Assembly (NCBI GenBank): GCA_934667845.1
Contig: CAKUMQ010000031.1
Location: 1 to 31,685 of the forward strand
DNA length: 31,685 nt
DNA from: an uncultured Eubacteriales bacterium
GTDB taxonomy: Bacteria; Bacillota; Clostridia; Oscillospirales; Acutalibacteraceae
Reading direction: 5' to 3'
The position numbers were made by a program, and so were the translations under genes. A model generated the notes under the pieces. The model was not told the DNA's origin and did not search any database. It worked only from the letters and a program-made list of their open reading frames with translations. Below are positions 9,366-16,978 of this stretch, in pieces. Each line of letters begins with the position of its first letter. Position 1 is the stretch's first letter.

Positions 9366-10259
9366 TCAGTGGTCGCGGGTCAAAAGCGCCGCGGTCAGGC
9401 GGCGCAACTCATCCGCCGCGTCTCCGAAGCAGTCCAGAGCCGACAACGCGGCAGCTGTGCAGTCCGCCGCCAGCTTTTGCGCTTTTTCAAGTCCGAGCAG
9501 TGTGACATAGGTGTTTTTCTGCGCTTCGGCATCCTCGCCTACCGGCTTGCCGAGCGTTTCGGCATCTGCCGTCGCATCTAAAATATCGTCAACGATCTGA
9601 AACCCATGTCCGAGCTGCTGCCCGAAGCGCTCGGCAGCCTGCTCCTGCGCGGTGGTGCCGCCCGCAAGCTGCACGCCCATGCGGCATGCCGCCTCAAGCA
9701 TGGCGGCGGTCTTGCCCTCCTGCAGCTCCCACAGCTCGTCCGGCGTGATGCGGCGTCCCTCGGTTTCCAGATCCACGGTCTGTCCGCCGACCATGCCGGT
9801 GATTCCCGCTTTTACAGCCAGGGTATGCGCCGCCGCCAGAGCGCAGGACGCGGGCACGCGGCAGGCGGCAGGATCAAGCATCGTCTCAAAGGCATAGGTC
9901 AGCAGACCGTCACCGGTCAGCAGAGCCATATCCTCGCCGAACACGGTGTGAACCGACGGTTTGCCGCGGCGCATCGGGCTGTTGTCCATGCAGGGCATAT
10001 CGTCATGTACAAGTGAATAGCTGTGGATCATCTCCACAGCGCAGGCAAACGGCAGTGCTTTTTCCGGTTCGCCGCCGCACAGGCGGCAAAATTCCAGCAG
10101 AAGGACCGGGCGCAGGCGCTTGCCGCCGCCCTCGCAGGCATAGTGCATTCCCCGGGAGACCGTATCCCACGGCTTGCCCGGCTGCGGCAGACAGGCGTTC
10201 AGCGCCTCCTCAATCTGTTGCTGATAGTCCGAAAACCGCTCGGTATACAGCGCACTCAT
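9366..10259 (-). CDS. ispA: Polyprenyl synthetase, farnesyl/geranyl diphosphate synthase
   Basis: This enzyme condenses IPP with allylic diphosphates to make geranyl/farnesyl diphosphate, the precursor of undecaprenyl phosphate and quinone side chains. The 297-residue product has the first aspartate-rich motif DDMPCMDN with RRGKP after it (about residues 91-104) and the second, DDILDAT, near residue 230. Length is normal for IspA. The ATG start at 10259 lies 12 bp after xseB with GGAGTTAT upstream. The xseA-xseB-ispA-dxs order matches the Bacillus yqi region. Confidence 0.95.
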   Translation of the reverse strand: MSALYTERFSDYQQQIEEALNACLPQPGKPWDTVSRGMHYACEGGGKRLRPVLLLEFCRLCGGEPEKALPFACAVEMIHSYSLVHDDMPCMDNSPMRRGKPSVHTVFGEDMALLTGDGLLTYAFETMLDPAACRVPASCALAAAHTLAVKAGITGMVGGQTVDLETEGRRITPDELWELQEGKTAAMLEAACRMGVQLAGGTTAQEQAAERFGQQLGHGFQIVDDILDATADAETLGKPVGEDAEAQKNTYVTLLGLEKAQKLAADCTAAALSALDCFGDAADELRRLTAALLTRDH

Positions 10260-10271
10260 ATAACTCCTCCG

Positions 10272-10550
10272 TTATTCACGCGAAAGCTCCTCGCCCATGT
10301 CATGGAATTCCTCAACGGCAGCGGGCGCCGCGGGCTTTTCTGCATCGCGGTTTTCCTTATTTTCCAGTGAAGTCAGCTTGACGATCGTCTGCTCCGCCGT
10401 TTTCAGTGCCCGGGAGCAAAAAGCCGTCAGCTTCGTCCCCTCCTCAAACAGCTTTAACGATTCATCCAATGTACATTGCCCGCTCTCCAGCCGCGCTACG
10501 ATCTGCTCCAGCCGGGTGATCGCCTCTTCATAGGTCGATTTAGCCGCCAT
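10272..10550 (-). CDS. xseB: Exodeoxyribonuclease VII small subunit
   Basis: This is the small subunit of exonuclease VII, which degrades single-stranded DNA together with XseA. The 92-residue protein shows the family core YEEAITRLEQIVARLESG with TLDESLKLFEEG (about residues 7-38). An acidic, alanine-rich tail follows that is longer than in many homologues. The frame is open 9 codons upstream, but ATG 10550 has an AGGAGG site 7 bp before it and lies 2 bp after the xseA stop. Confidence 0.95.
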   Translation of the reverse strand: MAAKSTYEEAITRLEQIVARLESGQCTLDESLKLFEEGTKLTAFCSRALKTAEQTIVKLTSLENKENRDAEKPAAPAAVEEFHDMGEELSRE

Positions 10551-10552
10551 AG

Positions 10553-11755
10553 TTATTCCTCCTGTCTGACAGCGCACGGAAGCTCGCCATCCGATACGCG
10601 CAAGGTAAATGTCCCGCCGGGCGGGATATCGCGGACGCTTTTGATCACGCCGCTCTCTGTTGACGCGATCGCATAGCCGCGGGAGAGCACCCGCAGCGGG
10701 CTTAACGCATCCAGCTTGGCGGCAGCGGCGGTCAGTCGCTGGGCGCCGCTGTGCAGATATTGCTGCTGGGCGGAGACAAAGCGGCGGGTCAGGTAGTCGA
10801 GCCGCATCCCCTGCTCCTCCACATAGTAAAGCGGGGTGGCAAGACAGCGCTTGGCGCAGAGCAGAGACAGGCGTTTTTCCTGCTGATCGACCGTGTGCCG
10901 CACATTCTGCTTGAGCAGACGGTAGAGCTGGATCAGGCGGATCCGCAGCTGATTGCCGTCGGGAACCGCCAGCTCCGCCGCCGCCGACGGCGTCGGTGCG
11001 CGCAGGTCGGCAACGAAATCGCAGATGGTGAAATCCGTCTCGTGTCCGACGGCGGAGATCACCGGAATATCAGACGCCGCCACGGCGCGCGCCACTTCCT
11101 CCTCGTTAAACGCCCACAGCTCCTCGATGGAGCCGCCGCCGCGCCCGAGCAGGATCACATCCGCCGCATGAATGGCGTTAAAGCGGCGCAGCGCATCGAC
11201 GATCTGCGTCTTTGCACCGTCCCCCTGCACCAACACGGGATGAAAGACCACCTCCGCCATCGGGAAGCGGCGGCCGAGTACGTTGAGCATATCCCGTACC
11301 GCCGCGCCGGTCGGCGAGGTGATCACGCCGACGCGGTGCGGAAAGGCGGGGATCGGCTTTTTGCGGGAGGGATCAAACAGCCCCTCTGCCTTCAGCTTGG
11401 CTTTTAACTGCTCGTAAGCCACCTGAAGCGCGCCCATGCCCGCCGGCTCCATTGTCTCGATATACAGCTGGAACGAGCCGTCCTTATCGTACAGCGAAGC
11501 GCGCGCCCGCACGATCACTTTCATGCCGTCCTCCGGCTTAAACGCCAGCTTGGAGGCATAGCCCTTGAACATGACGGCGCGCACAACCGCCCCGTCGTCC
11601 TTAAGCGACATGTACAGGTGTCCGGATTTATAGTGATTGGTAAAATTGGAGATCTCTCCGCTGATGTAGACAGAGGCCAGACGGGTGTCCTTTTCGAGCA
11701 GCTCCTTGACATAGCGGTTTAGCTGCCCGACGGAAATGACGCGGCGCTCATCCAT
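10553..11755 (-). CDS. xseA: Exodeoxyribonuclease VII large subunit
   Basis: This is the catalytic and DNA-binding subunit of exonuclease VII. The 400-residue protein begins with an OB-fold domain (ISVGQLNRYVKELLEKD and YISGEISNFTNH, residues about 7-45) and continues into the catalytic domain with GVITSPTGAAVRDM, GRGGGSIEELWAFNEE, SAVGHETDFTICDFVADLRAPTPSAAAE. These are all family hallmarks. The longer frame running into the neighbouring gene is not used: ATG 11755 has an AAGGAGGAG site and starts the conserved OB fold. It overlaps the TsaD-like gene by 8 bp. Confidence 0.97.
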   Translation of the reverse strand: MDERRVISVGQLNRYVKELLEKDTRLASVYISGEISNFTNHYKSGHLYMSLKDDGAVVRAVMFKGYASKLAFKPEDGMKVIVRARASLYDKDGSFQLYIETMEPAGMGALQVAYEQLKAKLKAEGLFDPSRKKPIPAFPHRVGVITSPTGAAVRDMLNVLGRRFPMAEVVFHPVLVQGDGAKTQIVDALRRFNAIHAADVILLGRGGGSIEELWAFNEEEVARAVAASDIPVISAVGHETDFTICDFVADLRAPTPSAAAELAVPDGNQLRIRLIQLYRLLKQNVRHTVDQQEKRLSLLCAKRCLATPLYYVEEQGMRLDYLTRRFVSAQQQYLHSGAQRLTAAAAKLDALSPLRVLSRGYAIASTESGVIKSVRDIPPGGTFTLRVSDGELPCAVRQEE

Positions 11756-12701
11756 GCGTGCTCCTCCTTTTCGCGATCCGCGCCGCCAGATAAGCCACGC
11801 CCATCGCGTTATCCGCCGAATAGGACGGCGGCGCAAAATGCGCGCTGTAGCGCGTGGTCAGATCGGCGCGCAGCAGACTGTTCGACATGACGCCGCCCGC
11901 AAAAACGAGGGGCAACTCCCCGTACTGCTCCCGCAGCCGGTCGGTCATGCCGCACAGCGCCGCCTCAATATGCAGCAGGCAAAAGCGCGCCGTATCGGCG
12001 GGCGCAGCCCCCTTTTCCGCCATCGCGCGGCACTGATTTTCTGCCCCGGAAAGATGGCAGGAACACCCCTCCAGCGAGGGACGGATGCGGAATTCCGCCG
12101 TCGATGCGGCGGCGAGCTTGTCCAGCTCAGGTCCCGCCGGGAACGGCAGACCGAGCATCGCGCCGACGCGGTCAACCAGCTGCCCCGCCTTTAAGTCGAG
12201 CGAGCCGCCGACCGCCTCACAGCGGATGCCGCCGTCCTCGCGTGGGTGGATCAGCAGGGCGTCGGTCGTCCCGCCGGAGACGTGAAACGCCAGAAACGGC
12301 TCGTCCAACAGCGCAGTGCAGCCCGCGCCCAGGCAGGCGGCGGCAATATGCCCCTGCTGATGGGTCAGCGGGTATAGCGGGATCCGCCACACAGCCGAAA
12401 ACTCCCGCGCCATCCCCTCGCCCGCGAGAAAGCAGGGCATATAGGAGCCGTCCCGTTCCATCGGGCGGCAGGATACACCGATCCCGGCAATGCCCTCAAG
12501 CGGGGATTCGCCGCAGAGCCGTTCGGTCAGCTCGGGAAGCTGGCGCGTGTGGTGAAATACCGCATCGCTCTGCCGCAGCCCCATCTCGCCCTCGCGGACG
12601 GGAAGCAGCTGCTTTTGCGAAACGACCGCGCCGGTTTCGGCGTCATAGATCGCCAGCGACGTCGTATAGTTGCTGGTGTCGATTCCCAGATACCGTTCCA
12701 T
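11748..12701 (-). CDS. TsaD/Kae1-like protein (peptidase M22 paralogue)
   Basis: This 317-residue protein belongs to the TsaD/Kae1/Qri7 superfamily (old name: O-sialoglycoprotein endopeptidase, M22). It keeps the ASKHA features: the GIDTSNYTTS phosphate loop near residues 6-15, HQQGH at 114-118 (two metal histidines, HxxxH), VSGGTTD, GPELDKLA, GGVMSNSLLR, and SADNAMG, whose Asp matches the third metal ligand. It differs from true TsaD, which usually has HMEGH and VSGGHT. A paralogue therefore seems likelier than the t6A-forming enzyme, and canonical TsaD is probably encoded elsewhere. It lies 6 bp after nusB and overlaps xseA by 8 bp, in the gap folD fills in Bacillus. Function is unknown; metal and nucleotide binding are predicted. 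Confidence 0.82.
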   Translation of the reverse strand: MERYLGIDTSNYTTSLAIYDAETGAVVSQKQLLPVREGEMGLRQSDAVFHHTRQLPELTERLCGESPLEGIAGIGVSCRPMERDGSYMPCFLAGEGMAREFSAVWRIPLYPLTHQQGHIAAACLGAGCTALLDEPFLAFHVSGGTTDALLIHPREDGGIRCEAVGGSLDLKAGQLVDRVGAMLGLPFPAGPELDKLAAASTAEFRIRPSLEGCSCHLSGAENQCRAMAEKGAAPADTARFCLLHIEAALCGMTDRLREQYGELPLVFAGGVMSNSLLRADLTTRYSAHFAPPSYSADNAMGVAYLAARIAKRRSTHG

Positions 12702-12707
12702 CGCGGA

Positions 12708-13112
12708 TCAGACCGTCTCCGGCATGCTGCGGGCAATACCGCCGAGCACACCGTTGATAAATCCGGGATCGTCGTCGCCGCCGTATTTTTTGGCGAGCTC
12801 GACCGCCTCGTTGATCGAAACACTGACCGGAATATCGTCCTTATACAACATTTCATAAATGGCGACCCGCATGATCGCCATGGAAATGCGGGAGATCCGC
12901 TCCTTGCTCCAGTTTTGGGAGTGTTCGGCGATCTTCTGGTCGATCTGCACGATATAGGCATCGGCACCAAGTGCCAGATCACGCGCAAAATCGTCCGGCT
13001 CGGTGTCCCGCGCCTCGGCTGCCGTCTCCAAAATATCCTCCATCGGGCTGTCGCAGAACGACCGCTCGAACATAAGGATCACCGCCAGTTCTCTGGCCTC
13101 TCTTCTCGTCAT
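12708..13112 (-). CDS. nusB: Transcription antitermination factor NusB
   Basis: NusB binds boxA RNA with NusE (S10) and promotes rRNA antitermination. The 134-residue, mostly helical protein starts MTRREARELAVILMFE and carries the conserved IPVSVSINEAVELAKKYG and FINGVLGGIAR segments near the C-terminus. ATG 13112 lies about 10 bp after GGAAAGG. It follows the asp23 terminator and leads the long downstream operon. No convincing promoter was seen in the 108-bp gap, so read-through past the asp23 terminator may contribute. Confidence 0.96.
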   Translation of the reverse strand: MTRREARELAVILMFERSFCDSPMEDILETAAEARDTEPDDFARDLALGADAYIVQIDQKIAEHSQNWSKERISRISMAIMRVAIYEMLYKDDIPVSVSINEAVELAKKYGGDDDPGFINGVLGGIARSMPETV

Positions 13113-13186
13113 GACTTCTGTACCTTTCCGCCGCTGCTTTCTGCCGGTCCGCCCCCAAAAAGGCGGAGCGATCCGGATAAAACAAA

Positions 13187-13213
13187 CAAGCCCTCCTCAC
13201 CGGGGAGGGCTTG
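13187..13213 (-). terminator. Intrinsic terminator after asp23
   Basis: A perfect 10-bp stem (CAAGCCCTCC / GGAGGGCTTG) with a 7-nt loop begins 8 bp after the asp23 stop. On the minus strand it is followed by TTGTTTTATCC, a T-rich tail. It separates the asp23 transcript from nusB and the genes beyond. Confidence 0.85.
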
Positions 13214-13220
13214 ACGCATC

Positions 13221-13586
13221 TCACGGCTTATCTTTTTCCTCTTCCGCTTTGATCCCCATCACATGCACGTTGACCTTTGTCACCGGCTTGCCGGTCATCG
13301 ACTGCACCGCCGATTTGACGCAGTGCTGTACCCGTCCGGCGACCTCGGGGATACGCGCTCCCTGCTTCAGGTTGACGTAGACATCCAATACCGTCTCGTT
13401 GTCCGTATTCAGTACACGCACCGATTTTGCCGCCGAGCTGCCGACCAGTCCGCGCAGATCGTTCGGCTTCGCCGCCATACCTGCCACACCGGCAACCTCC
13501 TGCGCCGCATTGACGGCGATTCCGGCGATCACTTCCTCGGAAATAATGCAGCTGCCGTCGGGCAGACGATAATCCTTTGCCTCCAT
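13221..13586 (-). CDS. Asp23/Gls24 family envelope stress response protein (YqhY-like)
   Basis: This 121-residue protein of the Asp23/Gls24 family corresponds to Bacillus yqhY, which also lies between the spoIIIA region and nusB. The conserved parts are the N-terminal SEEVIAGIAVNAAQEVAGV segment, the VYVNLKQGARIPEVAGRVQ strand-helix region and the VTKVNVHVMGI end. The charged tail EEEKDKP closes it. In Bacillus the family is linked to the acetyl-CoA carboxylase genes accBC, but those are absent here. ATG 13586 has a strong AAGGAGG site. It has its own promoter upstream and its own terminator downstream. Confidence 0.93.
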   Translation of the reverse strand: MEAKDYRLPDGSCIISEEVIAGIAVNAAQEVAGVAGMAAKPNDLRGLVGSSAAKSVRVLNTDNETVLDVYVNLKQGARIPEVAGRVQHCVKSAVQSMTGKPVTKVNVHVMGIKAEEEKDKP

Positions 13587-13630
13587 TACGGTACCTCCTT
13601 GCGATTCATGTGAATAGATATACGGATTAT

Positions 13631-13658
13631 ATTATACCACATTCTCGCAAATGAGCAA
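13631..13658 (-). promoter_or_regulatory. Promoter for asp23
   Basis: A consensus -10 TATAAT (13631-13636) lies on the minus strand 16 bp downstream of a weaker -35 TTGCTC (13653-13658), 45 bp before the asp23 start. It looks like a housekeeping sigma-A promoter, so asp23 can be expressed outside sporulation although it follows spoIIIAH. Confidence 0.65.
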
Positions 13659-13664
13659 CCCTTT

Positions 13665-14219
13665 TTACGAATTTACCGCAAGAATCTTTATTTTTTCTGC
13701 GGGAATTCCCGCTGCGCCGGTCACAATTTCGGTGATCTGCAGCATTTCCTGCGTCTGTAGATCCTCGCCCTTGACGACTACCTGGCACTCGCCGTCGTCG
13801 ATATACGCAATGCAGTCCTTAAACCCTTTGGCCATGATGAGATTTTCAATTTTGCTCTCCTGCTCGGTGGCGGCGGCGATTGCCTTCACCTGTGCATCTG
13901 CCGATTTTCGCTCGTCCGCGCTGCTCTTGGCACTGTTGAATACATCCTTGATCAGTTCGACCGCCTCATCCCGCGCCGCCTCGCGGTTTTGGCGTGCCGT
14001 TTGGAAATAATCCGCGCTTTCGGGCGGCGTCGAGGTCTTCCCGCTGACAAAAACCGAATCCCCGAGATGACGGTCTCCCGCATTGCTGGTTTCGGCGGCA
14101 TTGCCGCCCGTCGGCGTGACCTGTGCCCCGGAGAAGAAATAGTTGAGATAGACCGCAGCGCCCAGCGCGATGACCAGAATCGCCAACAGCAGTTGTTTTT
14201 TTCCGATCGGAGATTTCAT
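13665..14219 (-). CDS. spoIIIAH: Stage III sporulation protein AH
   Basis: SpoIIIAH is the mother-cell membrane protein whose YscJ/FliF-like (ring-building) domain pairs with forespore SpoIIQ across the engulfment septum. The 184-residue product has one N-terminal transmembrane helix (about 8-29), a low-complexity linker, a helical segment (about 70-105) and the C-terminal ring-building fold. In that fold VVVKGEDLQTQEMLQITEIV and IPAEKIKILAV are typical. ATG 14219 has GAGG 10 bp upstream. It is the last gene of the spoIIIA operon; no strong terminator follows before the asp23 promoter. Confidence 0.95.
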   Translation of the reverse strand: MKSPIGKKQLLLAILVIALGAAVYLNYFFSGAQVTPTGGNAAETSNAGDRHLGDSVFVSGKTSTPPESADYFQTARQNREAARDEAVELIKDVFNSAKSSADERKSADAQVKAIAAATEQESKIENLIMAKGFKDCIAYIDDGECQVVVKGEDLQTQEMLQITEIVTGAAGIPAEKIKILAVNS

Positions 14220-14233
14220 TGCTCTTCATCCTC

Positions 14234-14773
14234 TCATGATTGTTGCAGTACACATATGCGCCTTTCGGAGATCTGCAATACCGTCGCCACGGCGGCGGAG
14301 ACCTGCTTTTTCACCTCTTCGTCACGGCCTCCCTCGCAGACCACCACCACCCCCTGTACCGTCGGAAGGATCTCCGTCACCAAAAGACCGCGGTCATCCA
14401 CCACGATCACCTTTTGTGCGGTATTTTCCCGTTTGTCCACCGCCGAACCGTCCTGCCGGTAATTCTGGTCGTTTTTATCCTCGGTGGCGTAGATGTATTC
14501 CACGCCGTTTTCGAGCGTCACCATGACGCGGCAATGCCCGGCTCCGGCGATATTTTCCACGATACCGGCCAGCTTTTCCTCCAGATAGCGGGTATACTCC
14601 GCCGTGGTCATCGCCGTTTCCTCCGCGGACGGCTTTTCCCTTGCGGGAAGCCACTCGGACAAAAGGATCAGCAATATTCCCACTGCACCGAGCAGCACGA
14701 TCAGCCGCACGCCGTTTTTCTTCCATCCCTCTTTCAGGCGGGAAAGCACGCCCGCCGCAGGGCTATCCGTCAT
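14234..14773 (-). CDS. spoIIIAG: Stage III sporulation protein AG
   Basis: SpoIIIAG forms a large secretin-like ring in the A-Q channel between mother cell and forespore. The 179-residue protein has one N-terminal transmembrane helix (about 22-40) and the family motif GAGHCRVMVTLENGVEYIYA. A NDQNYRQ insert comes next, then GLLVTEILPTVQGVVVVCEGG and the closing VLQISERRICVLQ. Length is normal. The start overlaps the spoIIIAF end by 11 bp, and the gene lies 14 bp before spoIIIAH. Confidence 0.95.
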   Translation of the reverse strand: MTDSPAAGVLSRLKEGWKKNGVRLIVLLGAVGILLILLSEWLPAREKPSAEETAMTTAEYTRYLEEKLAGIVENIAGAGHCRVMVTLENGVEYIYATEDKNDQNYRQDGSAVDKRENTAQKVIVVDDRGLLVTEILPTVQGVVVVCEGGRDEEVKKQVSAAVATVLQISERRICVLQQS

Positions 14774-15233
14774 CTCCCATCACCACCTCTGTACCGAAAT
14801 AGCTGCCGAGCACCATGACCAGCGTCGTCGGGCTTTCGCGGCTTTTGCGGTCGGGGTAGATAACGACCTGTTTAATGCATATGCCGTTATCTCCGTCAAT
14901 ATCCACCTTTGCCGCGGCTTTTTTCAGCTTCAGCCGATACGGGGCAAGCGCCTCGTTGGCTTTATCTGTCAGCACCGCATTGATCTGCCGCTCGACCTGA
15001 TTCTTGAGCGCCTCATCCAGCGGATCCGCCGTTTGGCTTTCGTCCGCCGTCAAAAGCTCCGGCAGAGCGGCATCAAAAAGGCGGCTGAGCGGAGCGATCA
15101 GGACGCCGATAAAGCAAAGCGTGACGATCAGCCGCAAAAGCCGCCCCGTTCCGCTTTTCGGCGCAAGCGGCAGCAAAACGGCGGCGGCAGCGGACAGGGC
15201 GATCAGCGCCGCCGTCCAATTCCCGAGATTCAC
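14763..15233 (-). CDS. spoIIIAF: Stage III sporulation protein AF
   Basis: This membrane component of the SpoIIIA channel complex has a C-terminal ring-building-like domain. The 156-residue protein has two hydrophobic helices at the N-terminus (about 8-24 and 32-50) and a soluble domain ending with VLGSYFGTEV. It starts with GTG at 15233, overlapping the spoIIIAE stop in a GTGA junction, with GGGAGG 9 bp before. Sequence is less conserved than its neighbours, but size, topology and position agree. Confidence 0.9.
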   Translation of the reverse strand: MNLGNWTAALIALSAAAAVLLPLAPKSGTGRLLRLIVTLCFIGVLIAPLSRLFDAALPELLTADESQTADPLDEALKNQVERQINAVLTDKANEALAPYRLKLKKAAAKVDIDGDNGICIKQVVIYPDRKSRESPTTLVMVLGSYFGTEVVMGDDG

Positions 15234-16360
15234 GATACACCGCCTCCCGTGACCGTGACCAACGTTACGGTCACGATCAGAAACAGTCCCTCAATGCACA
15301 GCAGGGCGAGCAGCACGCGCACAAGCCCCGCCGACACTCTCAGCATGGTCGACAGCGCCTCCAGCGCGAGCATTTGCGCGACGGCGGACAGAAGCCCCAA
15401 CAGAAGCGTCCAGCCGCACAGAGACAGGAGCGGCGGCAGGATCAGCGCGGCGGTCGCGAGCATCCCGAAGGCGCCGACGGTCGAGCGCGTGAGCACAAGG
15501 CAGCCGGCTACCGTATTGACGCTTTCGCTCAACGCGCCGCCGACGACCGGGATGAAGTTCGCCACCGACAGCCGCAAAACGCGCTTGCCGACGCTGTCTG
15601 ATGCGGCGGCGATCACATTTTTGACCGAGAGCATGCCGACAAACAGCGTGGAGGTCAGCCCGAGTGCCCACACGCAGAATTTGTTGATCGCGTCGGACAG
15701 CGCGTCAAGGCGGATATCGCGGTTGACGCTGCCCGCCATTCCCAAGCCGCAGGAGGCGGTGGCGAGCGGCAGCAGTATCCGGTCGCCGCCAAAGGAAAAC
15801 AGCTGCGCCGCCGCCAGAACGATGCTCTGATACCCGGCGGCGGACAGCGGATGTCCGGAAGTCGCCAGCAGGGCGCCGTATACCGGCACGAAGCTGAGCA
15901 TGAACACCGACAGAGACTGAAATGTTTGACAGCACATTTCCACCGTTTCGCTCAGCGGCGGGATCAGGGAGACGGCTACGGTCAGCACGCTGACCGTCTG
16001 GAACACAGCCGAGACCGCCCGCTCATCCCCCGATTGCCGCAGGCTGTCCATAAGCGCGCACAGGATGACGGCGGCAAGCAGGATGCCGCCCTTGGTCAGC
16101 GGTCCGCGCAGCGCCTCCGCCGCCCATTCGCCGACAGTTTTCAGCCATGCGCCCGTATCCTGTTCCTCCTCGTACAGGCTGCCGATCGAAGTGATCCCGA
16201 GTCCGCGCAGAAACCGGCGCGTATCCTCGGGCAGCCTGTCGTACAGCTCGTTTCCGCCGGAGGCATCAAGCTGCTCCCGGAAAAGCTCCTGCGTCTCCTC
16301 TGCCGAAGCCCACCCGGCGCACAGGAGCAGAAGCAGCAAAACACAAACGAGCTTTTTCAC
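15230..16360 (-). CDS. spoIIIAE: Stage III sporulation protein AE
   Basis: SpoIIIAE is the largest polytopic membrane protein of the SpoIIIA complex. The 376-residue product starts with GTG at 16360, overlapping the spoIIIAD stop (GTGA), behind GGAGGGGATGAC. That start gives an immediate signal peptide (KKLVCVLLLLLLCAGWASA). The longer open frame upstream inside spoIIIAD is not used. Family signatures include SFVPVYGALLATSG, GMLSVKNVIAAASDSVGKRVLR and NFIPVVGGALSESVNTV. Several transmembrane helices fill the C-terminal half. Confidence 0.95.
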   Translation of the reverse strand: MKKLVCVLLLLLLCAGWASAEETQELFREQLDASGGNELYDRLPEDTRRFLRGLGITSIGSLYEEEQDTGAWLKTVGEWAAEALRGPLTKGGILLAAVILCALMDSLRQSGDERAVSAVFQTVSVLTVAVSLIPPLSETVEMCCQTFQSLSVFMLSFVPVYGALLATSGHPLSAAGYQSIVLAAAQLFSFGGDRILLPLATASCGLGMAGSVNRDIRLDALSDAINKFCVWALGLTSTLFVGMLSVKNVIAAASDSVGKRVLRLSVANFIPVVGGALSESVNTVAGCLVLTRSTVGAFGMLATAALILPPLLSLCGWTLLLGLLSAVAQMLALEALSTMLRVSAGLVRVLLALLCIEGLFLIVTVTLVTVTGGGVS

Positions 16361-16758
16361 GTCATCCCCTCCCCGCGGATCAGCCCGGTCACCAGTGACA
16401 GCAGCCGCTCGAACAGGGGCAGCGCCAGAAGCAGCATGAAGCACTTTCCGGCAAGCTCCGCCTTGGCTGCCAGACTTTGCTCACCGGCGTCCCGGCAGGT
16501 ATCCGCCGCCAGCTGTGTCAGCAGGCATATGCCGACCGCGCGGAAGATGACGCGCAGGTATTCCGCCGGCAGTCCCGCCGCCGCGAGCCAGCTTTCCGCC
16601 GCCGTGAACACCTCGCGAAAGCGGGTCAGCAGCAGACCCGTCACCAGCACGCCCGCCAGAAGCTCCACAGACAGCGCCTGCTCCGGCTGCTTTGCCCGCA
16701 GCAAAAGCGCCAGAAACGCCGCCGCCACCGTCAGCGCGCAGATTCCAAACAGCGACAT
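16357..16758 (-). CDS. spoIIIAD: Stage III sporulation protein AD
   Basis: This small polytopic membrane protein of the SpoIIIA complex has 133 residues and about four hydrophobic helices. The family-typical YLRVIFRAVGICLLTQLAADTCRDAGEQSLAAKAELAGK lies in the second half (given here as adjoining segments YLRVIFRAVGICLL and TQLAADTCRDAGEQ). ATG 16758 has a purine run AAAAAAGG directly before it and lies 7 bp after the spoIIIAC stop, so coupled re-initiation is likely. Confidence 0.94.
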   Translation of the reverse strand: MSLFGICALTVAAAFLALLLRAKQPEQALSVELLAGVLVTGLLLTRFREVFTAAESWLAAAGLPAEYLRVIFRAVGICLLTQLAADTCRDAGEQSLAAKAELAGKCFMLLLALPLFERLLSLVTGLIRGEGMT

Positions 16759-16765
16759 CCTTTTT

Positions 16766-16960
16766 TCACAGACCGAACAGCGTCTTCACCGTGCGGAACA
16801 GCTCGCTGATCTCTGTCACGATCAGTGACAGCACCACGATCAGCCCCGCCAGTGTCGTCAGCATGGCCTGCTCCTCCCTTCCCGAGCGGATCAGCACCTG
16901 GTTCAGCACGGCAACGATAATGCCGATCGCCGCAATTTTAAAGATCAGATCCACATCCAA
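16766..16960 (-). CDS. spoIIIAC: Stage III sporulation protein AC
   Basis: This 64-residue two-helix membrane protein of the SpoIIIA complex contains VDLIFKIAAIGIIVAVLNQVL, then a short polar turn (RSGREEQ), then a second helix. That is the normal family size. It starts with TTG at 16960, preceded by GGGGAGG at 8 bp; a GTG two codons later is the alternative. It lies 18 bp after spoIIIAB. Confidence 0.94.
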   Translation of the reverse strand: MDVDLIFKIAAIGIIVAVLNQVLIRSGREEQAMLTTLAGLIVVLSLIVTEISELFRTVKTLFGL

Positions 16961-16978
16961 TGCGGGTTCCTCCCCTTT

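Noticed and set aside
13141..13180. Second GC-rich hairpin before nusB (TCCGCC / GGCGGA)
   Set aside because: A short 6-bp stem without a T-run on either side; not distinguishable from chance in this GC-rich DNA.
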